This document shows positions 22,250 to 34,929 of a DNA stretch of 64,000 nucleotides, one piece after another. This DNA comes from Myrica gale. Lineage: Eukaryota > Streptophyta > Magnoliopsida > Fagales > Myricaceae. A model generated the notes under the pieces. The model saw only the letters and a list, made by a program, of their open reading frames with translations, did not search any database and was not told the DNA's origin. The stretch lies in assembly GCA_963930655.1 (NCBI GenBank), contig OZ005605.1:10423501-10487500 (forward strand), in the 5' to 3' direction. The number at the start of each line of letters is the position of its first letter. The first letter of the stretch is position 1. The position numbers and the translations under genes were made by a program.

Positions 22250-22976
22250 GGAATGATACACTGCATGAAGAATATTCATGAATAAGCATATCAAGCATGA
22301 CATTACCAAGCACGACATGAATGCATCATGATCATTTGCATTCATTTTCCTCATGAGAAATGAGACATTTTATGCAAATGAAAGTACCATTTTTATGCTA
22401 CTTTATGACAAGTTTTATGACAAGTTAATTAACGAACCCAAGTCGGTCGGTACCGTACCAAGTCAAGAAGGTGCATCCATTCCGAAGGACGTTTACGTGA
22501 AGGATGGATGTCACCTAGGACACCCATACCGAAGGATGCTTGCAAGAAGGATGGGTAGTCCATGAGGTAAGTGCAATCACACTGAAGGATGCTTGCAAGA
22601 AGGTGTGAACCTCAAGGGTCGTGTCTAGCCACTGAAGGACGAATGAGAGAAGGTGAGCTAGCTCGACCATATGTAAGGTCCCTAAGGGAAATAAGGGACT
22701 GTTCCTACGGGAACGCACAACCCTGATGTCAGGGGTAAAAGAGGGCAAGTGGCCCACAAGATAAGATGTGAATCGATTTTTACAAAAGCAAGAGTAAATG
22801 CATGTGCATTATACATGCATCACGTTTCATAATCAGGCATGCAGCGCATTATGTTTACATGACTATGATTACAAGTTCAAGTGCATGCTTACAATTTCAA
22901 CCCATGTTTTAGCTATAATTCCTTACTGAGTCTTTCGACTCACAGTTTTAAATTGTATCATTCCAGATGATGTTAC
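22250..22976 (+). other. Conserved structured LTR module (A2 5' copy)
   Basis: Arms CTGGAATGATACA near 22250 and TGTATCATTCCAG ending near 22968; core 22445-22735 with the same hairpin series as A1. It is shorter than A1 because the AT-rich part after the core is reduced. Confidence 0.8.
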
Positions 22977-23371
22977 AGGGGTGGAATCTTAAGAAGAGGA
23001 CCTTGAACCCTAGGAGAAGGGTTGATGAAATGTTTCTCTTGTTTGCTAACGTTAGGAGATTTAGCTAATTTTTGTAAAAGCCGGCATGAGCCACCGTGAT
23101 GTGGTGGTCATGGGTTTCATTTGGCTTAGTTAGTTAATGTTTTAAACTGGTTGATATTTTGAGAATATGTTTAACAACCTTGAGTTATCAATGGAAAGTA
23201 TGTTCTTATGCACGTTATACGCTAGCATTATAAGGCTTCTTTTTAACATTGAAGCATCAACGTCTTTTCCGCTGCAAGTATAGTAGTAAGTACGCTGGAG
23301 CGTCCCATGCCGGGAATGCTCGCGGCTGTCATTAGCCTCGTTTAGCTAGCGTTCGGGGCGTGACAGTTTAG

Positions 23372-23384
23372 TGGTATCAGAGCA
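23372..23384 (+). other. A2 primer-binding site (initiator Met tRNA type)
   Basis: TGGTATCAGAGCA lies six bases after the 5' LTR end. This is the sequence complementary to the 3' end of plant initiator-Met tRNA used by most plant LTR retrotransposons. Confidence 0.9.
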
Positions 23385-23512
23385 ATTTAGGAGTTTAGTG
23401 AACTTAAGATTTGCTACTCGCCTTTTTGGATTTCGAGTATGCTATATGCTAGAAATCTCATGCATCAACTAGTTGTTAGGATACTTATGTAGTGATGACG
23501 ATATAGTGCAAG

Positions 23513-25217
23513 ATGCCACCTAGGAAACAACCCAGGAATAGAAACACGGAGGAGGAGCCCGAAGAATCAGGTGTCTCTACCAATGATGTTTTAAGGCACA
23601 TGGCTCAGCTCATCGCTGAACAAGTGCAGCAAGGGGCAAATGTGCAAGGGGCAAATGTGCAAGGGGCAAATGTGCAAGGGGCTCGAGATCGCCCTGAAGG
23701 ATGCACCTTTGACCAGTTTAACCGCCAACACCCGCCGGTATATAACGGTAGAGGAGATGCCGTTCTAGCAGAAAACTGGCTTCTAGAGATTAAAGAGTTG
23801 CTGGAAGTCATGGGGTGTACAGACTCCCAGAGAGTGAGCTTTGCTACCTTCAAGCTACAGGGAGATGCCAAGAGGTGGTGGCTATCCAAGAAGCTCCTAC
23901 TGAGCCAAGAATTGGGAGAACAACCCATAATCTGGGAGAGGTTTCAACAAGAATTCCTGGACCGCTATTTTCCAAGGACGACGCGGGAAGCAAAAGCGAG
24001 AGAGTTTGCCAACTTAACTCAGGGATCAATGACTGTTGATCAATACTCTGGTCGATTCATGGAGTTGGTGAGGTTTGCTCCGTATTTAGTACCAGATGAG
24101 GAGAGGAAAGCCAGGAAGTTTGAAGAGGGACTTCATCCCCGAATCTTTGACAGAGTTATGGCCCATAACTTGAAGACGTTGGCAGAAGTCATAGAACGGG
24201 CAGTGATTGTGGAAAGAGGTCTGCAGAGGACAGCAGCATTTTACGACCAGCAAAAGAGGAAGGCTCCTCCCAAGCTGGAAACGTCACAGGCACCCTGGAA
24301 GAAAAGCAAGCAGGGTTTATCACGGGGCCAGAATCAGAGACCTGGTGGAGCCCAGAACCAGAGACCTGGAGGAAGTCAGATTGCAGGAGGGAATCAATAC
24401 CCAATATGCAACAAATGTGGCAAGAAGCATCCCGGAGAGTGTAGGCAGGGAGTATGCTTCCAGTGCGGGAAGCCAGGTCACATTGCCCGAGATTGTAGGG
24501 CAAAAAGTAATTCAAGCCAAGCATCCCAACCCGCACCGCAAGACAATTCGAGGAGGCAAGGCGGTCCAACTCAAGCAAGACTATATGCTCTGACCCCGAG
24601 GGATGCGGAGGACCAAACCAGAGTAGTAACGGGTAAGTTGCCCTTGCCACAGGGAGAAGCCCTTGTATTATTTGATTCAGGGGCCACACATTCATTCATA
24701 GCATCGGTATATTGTAAGGCAAGAGATTTAAAGCATGAGCCATTAGGATGTCATGTAGTAGTATCAACACCTACTGGTGGGAGGATCAATTGCGATCGAA
24801 TAGTGAAAAATTTCCCGATAGAAGTTGAGAGGCAAATTATGCCGGCTAACCTGATAGTGATGGAAATGGGAGGGTTCGACCTCATTTTAGGTATGGATTG
24901 GTTGGCAACACACGGTGCTAGCATAAAATGTTACGAGAAGAAGGTCGTGTTCCAAAAGGAGGGGAGACCGGATTGTTGTTTTGTAGGCATGAGAAAGGTG
25001 GAACGAAGACCGGCGATCATTTCAGCCATGCAAGCCAAGAAATGGTTGCAAGGAGGAAGTGAGGGGTTCTTAGTTTGGGCAAATGAAATGCAGAGAGAGA
25101 CTGCTACGGTAGAGCAAACCCCTATAGTGAACGAATTTCCTGATGTGTTTCCGGAAGAATTACCCGGATTACCTCCTGATAGAGAAGTGGAGTTTGGCAT
25201 CGATTTAGAACCAGGGA
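23513..25217 (+). CDS. A2 gag-pol, 5' part (gag, zinc knuckle, protease), interrupted by B2
   Basis: Starts at ATGCCACCTAGG, 148 bp after the LTR. The gag domain spans roughly residues 60-220 (AENWLLEIKELLE, FKLQGDAKRWW, FLDRYFPRTTREAKAREF, RFAPYLVPDEERKA). Near the N terminus there is a 15-bp repeat (NVQGA units, about 23636-23682). A CCHC knuckle, CFQCGKPGHIARDC, is at about 24456-24497, preceded by a second Cys-rich CNKCGKKHPGEC. The protease motif [10 protein letters not shown] follows. Gag and pol share one frame, as is usual in Tekay elements. B2 interrupts it at 25217; the rest of pol resumes after 39038. Fossil. Confidence 0.92.
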
Positions 25218-25649
25218 TGTGAGACCCCGATTTTCTCCTACGTAATTGCTCATGTATTATTTTATTTTTCCAATGTAATAGTCTTTATTTCCTAATGGGG
25301 CTATGTTTTGGCCAATGTATGGCCTAATTTTTATGTTATGGTATTTCGATTTAAAATAGGATTTTATTTCATAAAATCTCCTTAAGAAATTTTAATGCCA
25401 TTTTATCGGATGTATAAATTATATTATATTAAGAGCCGAAATTTGCAAGTGAGTTCCTCTTTTACAAATTAATATTTTGTTTACCTAATATGATTCATGG
25501 ACCATATAATTTGAATTATGCTTTAATAATTTCCTTGTATAAAGCCGAAATTATTAATAGATTGAATACATGGATTAGATATTTTATGTGACATGTAATA
25601 TTATGATGTGTTCCATATTATTAATAGAAGTCCCATATGAATATTCAAT

Positions 25650-25891
25650 GATAAGCTATGTAGTTATGTGATAAGTTTAGGAATGATTTAATTGATAAGC
25701 ACACTTGCTTATCATAGTGATAAGCAAGAATGATAAGTTAGGAAACTTTTAGAGTGATAAGGCCTTGTGATTATTGTAGAGATAGGCTAAGGCCATTATC
25801 ACATGATAAGATATCATACTTATAAGGTGATAAGCTATTGGAATGAATAGATAAGTAAGAGAACTTATAAAGTGATAAGTTAGGTGATAAG
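25650..25891 (+). promoter_or_regulatory. GATAAG cluster (B2 5' LTR)
   Basis: About eleven GATAAG hexamers in 242 bp plus a few inverted CTTATC. Denser than in the older B1 copy. Confidence 0.5.
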
Positions 25892-28199
25892 TGGACTAAG
25901 TTGAAAGTTAGTTGCCATTTAATGTGGAAGTAACTAGGATGGTTGGAAAGCAACCAAACTAGCAAAGGGAAGGCCTTCTACGTGAAAGACAAGGAGGAGA
26001 GAAAAATTAAAAGCCATGTGATGTGTAAGAGATGTGTAAGAAGTGTAAGTGTGTAAGAATTGATGAGACAAGGCATGAGAGTAAAAAGAGAAGAGAAAAG
26101 GTGATAAAAGGGGAGTGTATGTCGATGAAGGCATGGAGGAGAGAGAAATTTCAAAGAGACAAGGAAGTGATGTGATGAAGGAGTGAAAAGAAAGAAAGAA
26201 AAAAAAAAAGAAAGAAGAAAAGGGAGCTAGGGAATGTCGACCAAGGCCCCCCCCCTTTTTTTTCACCATTTTCCATTTCTTTTGCCTTTTCATCTCTCTC
26301 TCTCTCTTGTCAATTCACTCTCAAGCTTTATGTCAAAAAGCTTTGGGAGACTCAATCTCACACAACCCTCTTGCATTTCTCTCTTGACCTAACACTCAAG
26401 CATTTCACTCTCAAACTTCCCTCTCTTGGCCGAATCTTACAAGCTTGCACAACTCTCTCCATTTTTGCTTCCCTTAGCCGAATCTTTCATGCAATGTTCA
26501 AGGTTTGCTCTATTTCATCTTGCCTCTAAACCACTTCCATCTAGTTTGCCAAAACTCATTCCAAAAGCCAAGTAAATCTCTCCTTTTGTTGACAAAAATC
26601 CCACCATGAAAACCTAGCCATTTGACACCATTTTTCTTCAAGCTCACCATGTCCTCTTCACCACCATAGAGCTTCTTTTAAACCAAGCTTGGTCATTTCT
26701 AAGGAGGGTGGACCGAATCTTTGAAGGAGGAGAAGGATAGGAAGAGTTGGTATAGAGTGAAGGTAAGATTAGTTCATTGATGTTCTTGCCTTAAACATCA
26801 TAAGTACTAACCATAGATGTTTTATTTTCTAGGTGCTCAAGCTTGGACAAACAACAAGGTAAGGCTAAAATGATTTTGTTGGGTTAGCATGAGTGGCCGA
26901 ATGGCCTATGTATAAGATCTTGAAGTTTTATTTTGATAGATGCCTTGATGTTGTTAGATCTTGGATGCTTAGGAACCCTAGGTTGTTTACATGCTAGATC
27001 TAACCATGGAAACCCTAGATCTAAGGTTGTATGTGAAGAAAAAGGCAAATGAAGAACAATGTATGCTAAAGGAAGTTAGATCTAAGTTTTGATATGTTGG
27101 GTTGATGAAAAATGATATCTTTGTTTAGATCTATGGATATTAGTGTGAATAAAGAGTAGATCTATTGTTGATGGAATTATTTGATAAAAAGGATTAAGTG
27201 TATGCATGCTAGTTAGGTCACAAATGCAAAGGATATGCATGATATGATTTTTAGCATGAAAAAGGTAACATTTTGGGTATGGCCGAAAATAAGCTATGTG
27301 GATTTTCATGTATAGTTTTGAATATGTGTAGATTTGGACATTGGCCTTAACATGTGCAAGATTTATGACCTTAAATGCATAGTGGATGATTATGTTAAGT
27401 ACTGGAAGCATGCATGTTGAAGGAAATAAAGGAAAACTAATCATTGGGTAAAAACATGTGTTGGCCGAATGTCATGAGTATAGTGTATGGTGTTGGTGCT
27501 TTGATTTATAGATATTAGGTTGTGAAATTGTTGATTGGAGGATGGGATCACCCTTGGAGAAAAGTTGTGATTAATTGGTGCATAAATGGTAGTGGCCGAA
27601 AGTTACAAGAAGTTAACCCTAAGTGCAAATTTATAATTTATGTATTTTCATTGTTGTGTTGGATAAGAAAATTAGAGTTAGGCTAGTTGGAATAATATTA
27701 TAGAGCCATGATCTTTATTTAATAGTATTGGAACCCTAGTTAAGTTTTACTTGGGTTTTATTTGAGGTTTAAAGTCTAAGTTAAGATTTAATCATGAATA
27801 ATTTATTAATAGTTAGAAATAAGGTTTAATGTAGTACGTGTAATAAAAGAGACTTAGGTTTAATTCTAAACCTACGAGTATTATTTTAACCCTAATCGAG
27901 ACACATACATGGATAAATATATTTTTAATGATTTAATAAGCTAAGTTTTGAATATTGTTAAGGAAAAGAATAAATAATTATTTTGTAATTAAATGAATTT
28001 CTGTGATATGTATATATAGATATATATCTCCGATTGATGACTGATTTCAAAAGAAATGATTTATAATTCTTAAAGTCTAAAAGAATATTTGAATCGCTTG
28101 TAGGCGATCCACGTGTCAGTATATACGAACGAGAAGACCAAGTGTAAGTGGAATAGTAAGTGGATACTGTAAGTGTACAGTAAGTATTCTTTTTCAAAA

Positions 28200-28985
28200 C
28201 TGGAATGACACGCTGCATCGTTTCATGAATAAGCATGAATTTTAAGAAAGCATGACATGATATGAATTTCATGAATAAGCATGAATTTTAAGCAAGTATG
28301 AATTTTAAGCAAGCATGACATGACATGTGCATTGCATGAATTTTTCAAGAAGAAAATTATGCAATGATTTTTATGGGAAGAATATGAGGATTTTTATGAA
28401 ACGATAAGTTAAGATTAAGGGCACCGGTCGGTACCGTACCATTAAGATGGACTCCCATACCGAAGGACATTTATGAGAAGGATGGGAGAATCCAAGAGGC
28501 TGTGCAAGCCACACTGAAGGACAATGAGAAGGTGTGGTGCCTCCAAGGGTCACGTCTAGCCACTGAAGGACATTGAGAAGGTGCGCTAGCTGACCAGATG
28601 TAAGTCTCCAAGGGAATTCGGGGACGGTTCCGAAGGGAACGCACAACCCTGACTTCAGGGGTCAAATGGAGCGAGCCCGCAAGTAAAAGACATGAGATAA
28701 TTATGATAAGGCCAACAAGGGCACAAGTACGAAAGAAAGATTTTTAAGGGCCAAGGGCCAGTTTACAAGCAAGCATGAAAGAAAGTGGTTTTCAAGGGCC
28801 TGGGGCCGAAAACAATAAGCAAGAGCATATGCATAACTCATAAGCACGCATATGCATCAATTGTTCAAGTTTTATCTTTCTTTCATGATTAAGCAAGCAT
28901 GAGTCAAGAGCATGATTTAAGTTTACGTTTTTCCCTTACTGAGTCTTTTTGACTCACGTTTTTTTTTAAAATTGTGTCATTCCAG
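28200..28985 (+). other. Conserved structured LTR module (B2 5' copy)
   Basis: Arms CTGGAATGACAC (from 28200) and GTGTCATTCCAG (to 28985). Core 28426-28661: CCCATAC/GATGGG, CCACAC/GTGTGG within GAGGC/GCCTC, CTAGCCAC/GTGCGCTAG, GTTCC-GAAG-GGAAC, CCCTG-ACTT-CAGGG. Confidence 0.8.
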
Positions 28986-29286
28986 ATGTATCAGGTGAAG
29001 AGAGTCAGGAGGACTACCTGACCTAGATGCCCAAGATATTAAGTTTCGAATTTTGTTGATAGTGACATGAGCGTCACTAATTGGGTTCTAATATGTTTAA
29101 ATATTTGTTTTGTATGAACTTAATGAGAACCCTGATTATGTAAGTATTTGCTCAAACCCCTCGCGATCCTGTACGTTTCCGCCGTAACCAAGTAAGAAAA
29201 TAAGTAAGAACGCTGGAGCCATCCGGGGGATAGCTCGCGGCTGTCACGGTCCCTGCGGGATGCCGTTCGGGGCGTGACAGTTAAGT

Positions 29287-29297
29287 TGGTATCAGAG
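29287..29297 (+). other. B2 primer-binding site
   Basis: TGGTATCAGAG seven bases after the LTR end, initiator-Met tRNA type. Confidence 0.85.
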
Positions 29298-29418
29298 GAT
29301 CGGAGGGTAGAGTCGTAGAACATAAGGAACGAAGTAGAACATAGGGTTAAGTATGATGAGAATTTATGAAGTTGAAGTTGAAGTTGTTCTAAGCTGAACG
29401 ATAACGTTGAAGTGCAGG

Positions 29419-32400
29419 ATGGCACCTAGGAGGCCAACAAGAAATCAAGAGTCCGAGGCTCCCGGAGTTACTACCGAGGATGTGTTAAGGCACATGGCTC
29501 AGCTAGTTGCCGAGCACGTGCAACCGGGTGCCCATTCTGAAGGGGCCCGAGGACGCCCTGAGGGGTGTACGTTCGATCAGTTTAACCGCCAGCACCCGCC
29601 AGCGTACAACGGCAGGGGAGATGCCATACTAGCAGAAAATTGGCTGGTGGAGATGAAAGAGCTACTTGAGGTCTTGGGGTGTACCGAGGCCCAAAAGTTA
29701 AGTTATGCTACCTTCAAGCTGCAAGGGGATGCCAAAAGGTGGTGGCAGTCCGAGAAGGTATTGCTGGAACAAGAGCTGGGAGAGCAGCCCATAACCTGGG
29801 AGAGGTTCCAGCAAGAATTTTTAGATCGTTATTTCCCACGGACGACCCGGGAAGCGAAGGCAAGGGAATTCGCTACCCTAACCCAAGGAGCCATGACGGT
29901 GGAGCAATACGCAGGCCGATTCATGGAGCTGGTGCGGTTTGCCCCGTACTTGGTGCCCGATGAGGAAAGGAAGGCCCGATAGTTTGAGGAAGGGTTACAC
30001 CCACGGGTCTATGACAGGGTGTATAGTCACAATCTTAAAACCCTGGCAGAAGTAATTGAACGGGCAGTGATAGTGGAGAGAGGACTGCAGAGGATAGCAG
30101 TCTATCATGACCAGCAGAAGAGGAAGGCTTCTTCCAACCCAACCATTCCGCAGATGCCCTGGAAGAAAAGTAGGCCAGAGTCGTCACAGAGGCAGCCTCA
30201 GAGGTCGAACCAGAGGCCAAACCCGAGGCCAAACCAGAGGCCTGGTGGAGCTCAGAATGCCGGAGGGAATCAATTTCCCCTGTGCAACAAATGCAACAGG
30301 AGACACCCTGGGTAGTGCAGGCAGGGCTTATGTTTCAAATGTGGGAAGCCTGGACACATCGCCAGAGACTGCAGGAGTGCAGGCAGCTCAAACCAAGCAC
30401 CCCGACCCACGCAGCAGGACAATGCAATAAGGCATGGAGGCCCAACACAGGCGAGGTTATATGCAATGACTCCGGAGGACGCGGAGAACCAGAACCGAGT
30501 GGTGGCAGGTAAGTTGCCTTTGCCCCAGGGGGAAGCCCTAGTTCTGTTTGATTCAGGGGCCACGCACTCATTCATTGCATCATCATAATGCAAGACACAT
30601 GCCTTAAATAGTGAGTTGTTGGATTGTGGTGTTCTTGTGTCAACGCCCGCTGGGGGAAGAGTCGAGTGTAGCCGGATGGTGAAGGACTATCCGATAGTAG
30701 TAGAAGGGCAAGTCATGTTGGCTGATTTGATAGTTATGGAGATGGGAGGATTTGATGTCATCCTAGGTATGGATTGGTTGTCGAAGCATGGTGCCAATAT
30801 TCGGTGCTATGAGAAGAAGGTCTTGTTCCAAAATGAGGGGAGACCGGATTGTTGTTTTACCGGTATGAGGAAGATGGAGCGAAGGCCAGCAATTGTCTCG
30901 GCCCTGCAAGCTAAGAGATTGTTGCAAGGAGGGCACGAGGGAATTCTAGTATGGGCAAGTGATACGCGAAGCGATACGCAGAACGAGGTCCCTGCGTTTG
31001 ACCAAACCCCAATAGTGACTGAGTTTCCGGATGTATTCCCGGAAGACTTACCGGGGTTACCGCCAGATAGGGAGGTGGAGTTCGGAATTGAATTGGAAGC
31101 TGGGACGGTCCCAATTTCCAAGGTGCCGTATCGAATGGCTCCGGCAGAGCTAAAGGAGCTGAAGGTCCAGTTGGAAGATCTCTTGGAGAAGGGATTTATA
31201 AGGCCGAGTGTGTCGCCTTGGGGAGCACCGATCCTGTTTGTGAAAAAGAAGGACGGAAGTCTCCGGATGTGTATTGATTATAGGGAGTTGAATAAGGTGA
31301 CTGTGAAGAATAGGTACCCGCTACCTCGCATTGACGACTTGTTCGATCAATTGCAGGGGGCACAAATATTTTCAAGAATTGATTTGAGGTCGGGTTACCA
31401 CCAGTTGAAGGTTAAGGAGGGAGATATATCAAAGACGGCCTTTCGAACCCGATATGGTCACTATGAATTTTTGGTGATGCCGTTTGGATTAACTAATGCC
31501 CCGGCCGCATTTATGGACTTGATGAATCGAGTGTTCAGGGAGTTCCTGGATAAATTTGTGGTGGTGTTCATAGACGATATTCTTATTTATTCTCGGAACC
31601 AGGAGGAGCATGAGGAGCATCTCAGGATTGTTTTGCAGATCCTAAGGGAGAAGAAGCTGTATGCTAAATTCTCCAAGTGCGAGTTTTGGTTGCAGCAAGT
31701 CCGATTTTTAGGGCATGTAGTGTCGGGAGAAGGAATTGTTGTAGATCCCGGAAAGGTTGATGCGGTTTTCAAATGGCCTAGACCTACAAATGTTAAGGAG
31801 ATAAGAAGTTTCCTGGGATTAGCAGGGTATTACCGGAGGTTTATCAAGGAATTTTCAAAGATAGCTATGCCTATGACCTCGTTGACCAAGAAGAACGTTA
31901 AGTTCGATTGGACAGACGAGTGTGAGCAAAGTTTCCAGACGCTGAAGGCTCATCTGGTTACTGCCCCGGTGTTAGCATTGCCTTCGGAACATGGGGAGTA
32001 TGAGATCTATACGGACGCCTCAAAGCAAGGTCTTGGGTGTGTGTTGATGCAAGATAAGAGGGTCATAGCCTACGCGTCAAGGCAACTGAGGCCCCACGAG
32101 GTGAATTACCCCACTCACGACTTGGAGTTGGCTGCAGTCGTGCATGCTCTGAAAATATGGAGGCATTATCTCTATGGGGTTAAGTGCGAGATATTTACGG
32201 ACCATAAAAGCCTCAAGTACTTTAACACTCAGAAAGAGCTGAATATGAGGCAACGACGCTGGTTGGAGTTGATCAAGGACTATGATTGCACCATTAGCTA
32301 CCATCCTGGGAAAGCTAACGTGGTGGCTGATGCTTTAAGCCGGAAGTCGGCTGAAACAAGTGCCGTAGAGGTGGTGGCTAAGGAGATCATGGAGGATCTA

Positions 32401-33900
32401 AAAAGAGAGGAGATCACGCTTGTATTGGCAGACCGGTATGTTTCCATCGCAGGGCTGTCATTGCAACCATCGCTGGAGGAGCGAATCTGTGAAGCCCAGA
32501 AGAGCGATGCGGTGATAATAGGGATTAGGGAAAGGATTGAGAAGAATAATGATCCCGATTTTGAGGATAGGGATGGAGTGCTGAGGTACCGGAGTAGAAT
32601 ATGTGTCCCTGGTGATGGGGGAATCAAGGAGTTGATTTTGGCAGAGGCGCATACTACGCCCTATACCATCCACCCTGGAGGAACGAAGATGTATCAAGAC
32701 ATCAAGAAAGTTTACTGGTGGCCGAATATGAAGAGAGAGATAGCGGAGTATGTCGCTCGATGTCTGACTTGTCAGAGAGTAAAAGCAGAGCACCAGAGGC
32801 CAGCAGGAACATTGAAGCCTCTGGAGATCCCTGAATGGAAGTGGGAAGGAATAGCCATGGATTTTGTAGTAGGGCTACCGAGAACGACAGCTGGCTACGA
32901 TGCAATATGGGTAGTAGTGGACCGATTGACTAAGTCAGCCCACTTTCTACCCATCAGGGTGACGTATACCCCGGAAAGGCTAGCTGAAGTTTATCTCCAA
33001 GAAATTGTGAGGCTCCATGGCATACCAAAGAGCATAGTGTCGGATAGGGATCCAAGATTTACGTCAAGGTTTTGGAAAAGATTGCAGGAGTCCCTAGGCA
33101 CTAAGTTGAATTTTAGCACTGCTTTCCACCCACAGACGGATGGCCAATCGGAGCGGACCATTCAAATTTTGGAAGACATGCTTCGAGCATGCGTCATTGA
33201 CTTCAAAGGAAGCTGGGCTCAGTATTTACCGCTAGCAGAGTTCGCATACAACAACAGTTTCCAATCAAGTATTGGCATGGCACCGTATGAAGCTTTGTAT
33301 GGAAGGAGGTGTAGGTCACCATTATATTGGGACGAAGTAGGAGAAGGAAGACTGTTGGGGCCAGAGATGATTTTGCAGACAAAAGAAAAGATTCGGTTGA
33401 TCAAAGAAAGACTTATTACGGCCCAAAGTCGGCAAAAGAGTTATGCGGACAATCGAAGAAGAGAATTGACCTTTGAGGAAGGAAGTAAAGTGTTTTTAAA
33501 GATTTCTCCAACAAAGGGGGTAGCACGATTCGGGAAGAAGGGGAAGCTTCAACCCCGATTTATAGGACCTTTCGAGATCCTAGAGCGTGTTGGACCAATG
33601 GCGTATAGACTGGCCTTACCGCCATCAATTACGGGAGTACATGATGTGTTCCATGTATCGCTTTTACGAAAGTATGTGTCAGACCCTACCCATGTGTTAG
33701 AATATGAGCCCTTACAAATTAAGGAAAACCTTACCTATGTGGAGGAGCCAGTAAGGATCATCGATAGAAAGGAGCGACAATTGCGGACCAAGGTGATACC
33801 GCTAGTGAAGGTTCTATGGAGGAATCATGGGGTAGAGGAGGCATCTTGGGAGTTGGAAAGTGATATGTACGAGAAGTACCCCCAGTTAAAAGGAGAATAG
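29419..33900 (+). pseudogene. B2 gag-pol (fossil; RT to chromodomain portion open)
   Basis: Gag begins at ATGGCACCTAGG. Gag motifs (AENWLVEMKELLE, FKLQGDAKRWW, FLDRYFPRTTREAKAREF), a knuckle-like Cys region near 30280-30380 and the protease region (to about 30620) are present but broken a few times. From about 30616 to the stop the frame is open for 1094 codons. It holds the protease tail ([11 protein letters not shown]), RT ([18 protein letters not shown] near 31560-31590), RNase H ([12 protein letters not shown]), integrase (HHCC finger near 32680-32790; [27 protein letters not shown]) and a chromodomain ([16 protein letters not shown], near 33800). Compared with A pol it is about 85-90% similar by eye. 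Confidence 0.9.
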
Positions 33901-34065
33901 GATCCGAATGTTTATTTCCTTCCCTATTGATTGAATGTTTGGCTTGTATGAGTATTATTGTTTGATATTTGTGCTTGACTTCCTTACATAAAGAATGCTA
34001 ATTCTTTGTGATACATGATGATATTTTGTACATATACATGACTGACCGTTGCATTATGTTGTCAG

Positions 34066-34929
34066 ATGCCGCCGAGTAGTCGACCCCCTCGTTCCCAGCA
34101 TTCGGGAACGCCTTCTCAGAGAAGGATGACCGCACGAGAGTACCGCAGTTTGTTTCGGGTTAACCATAGAACCCAAGGTTCCACGAGACAGTCGGGAAGC
34201 CAGGAGGCTCCGACTCACGCATCACATGAGACGGATAGAGGGGACCCCCGAGGAGCGTACCAAACCCACGTAACGTATTGGCAGCAAGGTATGGCGGGGA
34301 CCTACCAGCCCCCGCCACCCCCGGCACCAGACCAACCTGGACCTTCCAGGTGGGGTCAACCCTTATCTCCAGATTGTTCTGGATATCTGGAGGGTATTTA
34401 CTGGCCAGAGTCGCCAATAAATGCTATTCCATTAAGGTCCATGTTACCCGGAAATTTTGAGGAAAATCCGGAAGAGGATCCGGAAGAGGATCCGGAAGAG
34501 GATCCGGAAGAGGACCCGGAAGAGGATCCGGAAGAAGACCCCATGGAACAACATCCGATACCTAGTGAGACTAGAGAACGATCCCAAGGAAGACCTAGGC
34601 GTAGTAACTCGAGACGTGAGTGTACACCTAGGCGATGTAACGAGAACCGACACCGTCGAAGAGTTAGGGCTCAAGACGCTGGATCGGAGACCCACTTTTC
34701 GTCACAGGAAGTAGAGTCTAGACCTAGGTTTCATGGACCACCCGAAAACGTCATCCATGACCCTAGTCTAGAGGAACCAAGCCAAGGAATCAGATCACAC
34801 TCTTGGACGGGGAGTAATTCCCCAGATCGTGTTTACCAGGGAGAAATTAGTAGTGGGACAAGCACTAATGTCCGTCCCAATCCCCATTGTCCTACACCTA
34901 CGCAGTCAGGACAAAATTTCTGGTGGTAA
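34066..34929 (+). CDS. B2 accessory ORF downstream of pol, unknown function
   Basis: 287 codons starting ATGCCGCCGAGT, 165 bp after the pol stop and 40 bp before the 3' LTR. I recognise no family. Visible regions: an N-terminal basic and Ser-rich part (PPSSRPPRSQHSG), a Pro-rich linker (YQPPPPPAPDQPGPSRW), an acidic repeat of PEED units encoded by a 12-bp minisatellite (about 34463-34545, GGAAGAGGATCC), an Arg-rich stretch (RRSNSRRECTPRRCNENRHRRR) and the end SGQNFWW. No signal peptide or membrane segment is evident, so it is not an obvious envelope protein. The alternating acidic and basic low-complexity layout suggests a disordered nucleic-acid-binding or chromatin-facing protein, but this is inference. 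It would have to be expressed by read-through or a separate RNA. The partial B1 copy (6811-7601) supports reality. Confidence 0.75.
   Translation: MPPSSRPPRSQHSGTPSQRRMTAREYRSLFRVNHRTQGSTRQSGSQEAPTHASHETDRGDPRGAYQTHVTYWQQGMAGTYQPPPPPAPDQPGPSRWGQPLSPDCSGYLEGIYWPESPINAIPLRSMLPGNFEENPEEDPEEDPEEDPEEDPEEDPEEDPMEQHPIPSETRERSQGRPRRSNSRRECTPRRCNENRHRRRVRAQDAGSETHFSSQEVESRPRFHGPPENVIHDPSLEEPSQGIRSHSWTGSNSPDRVYQGEISSGTSTNVRPNPHCPTPTQSGQNFWW

Larger units (their letters stand above)
20389..23365 (+). repeat. A2 5' LTR
   Basis: 2977 bp, TGTGAGATCCCG...GCGTGACA. Contains the palindrome array (20492-20950), a GAAGAAG tract, a CT microsatellite (about 21250-21280), and the structured module with its core at 22445-22735. 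A 21-bp duplication (TGTTGGATGTTGGTTGTGACA-like, near 21830-21860) distinguishes it from A1. Confidence 0.95.
25218..29279 (+). repeat. B2 5' LTR
   Basis: TGTGAGACCCCG...GCGTGACA, 4062 bp. GATAAG cluster 25650-25891, homopolymer tracts near 26199-26265, structured module 28200-28985 (core 28426-28661), GC-rich terminal segment. Confidence 0.95.

Noticed and set aside
27082-28646. Antisense ORFs identical in both B2 LTRs (for example 120 and 104 codons)
   Set aside because: Identity reflects the young LTR pair, not coding selection; B1 does not keep them.
30107-30593. Overlapping ORFs on both strands of the B2 gag-protease region
   Set aside because: Shadows of gag-pol in other frames; residue bias from the zinc-knuckle linker.
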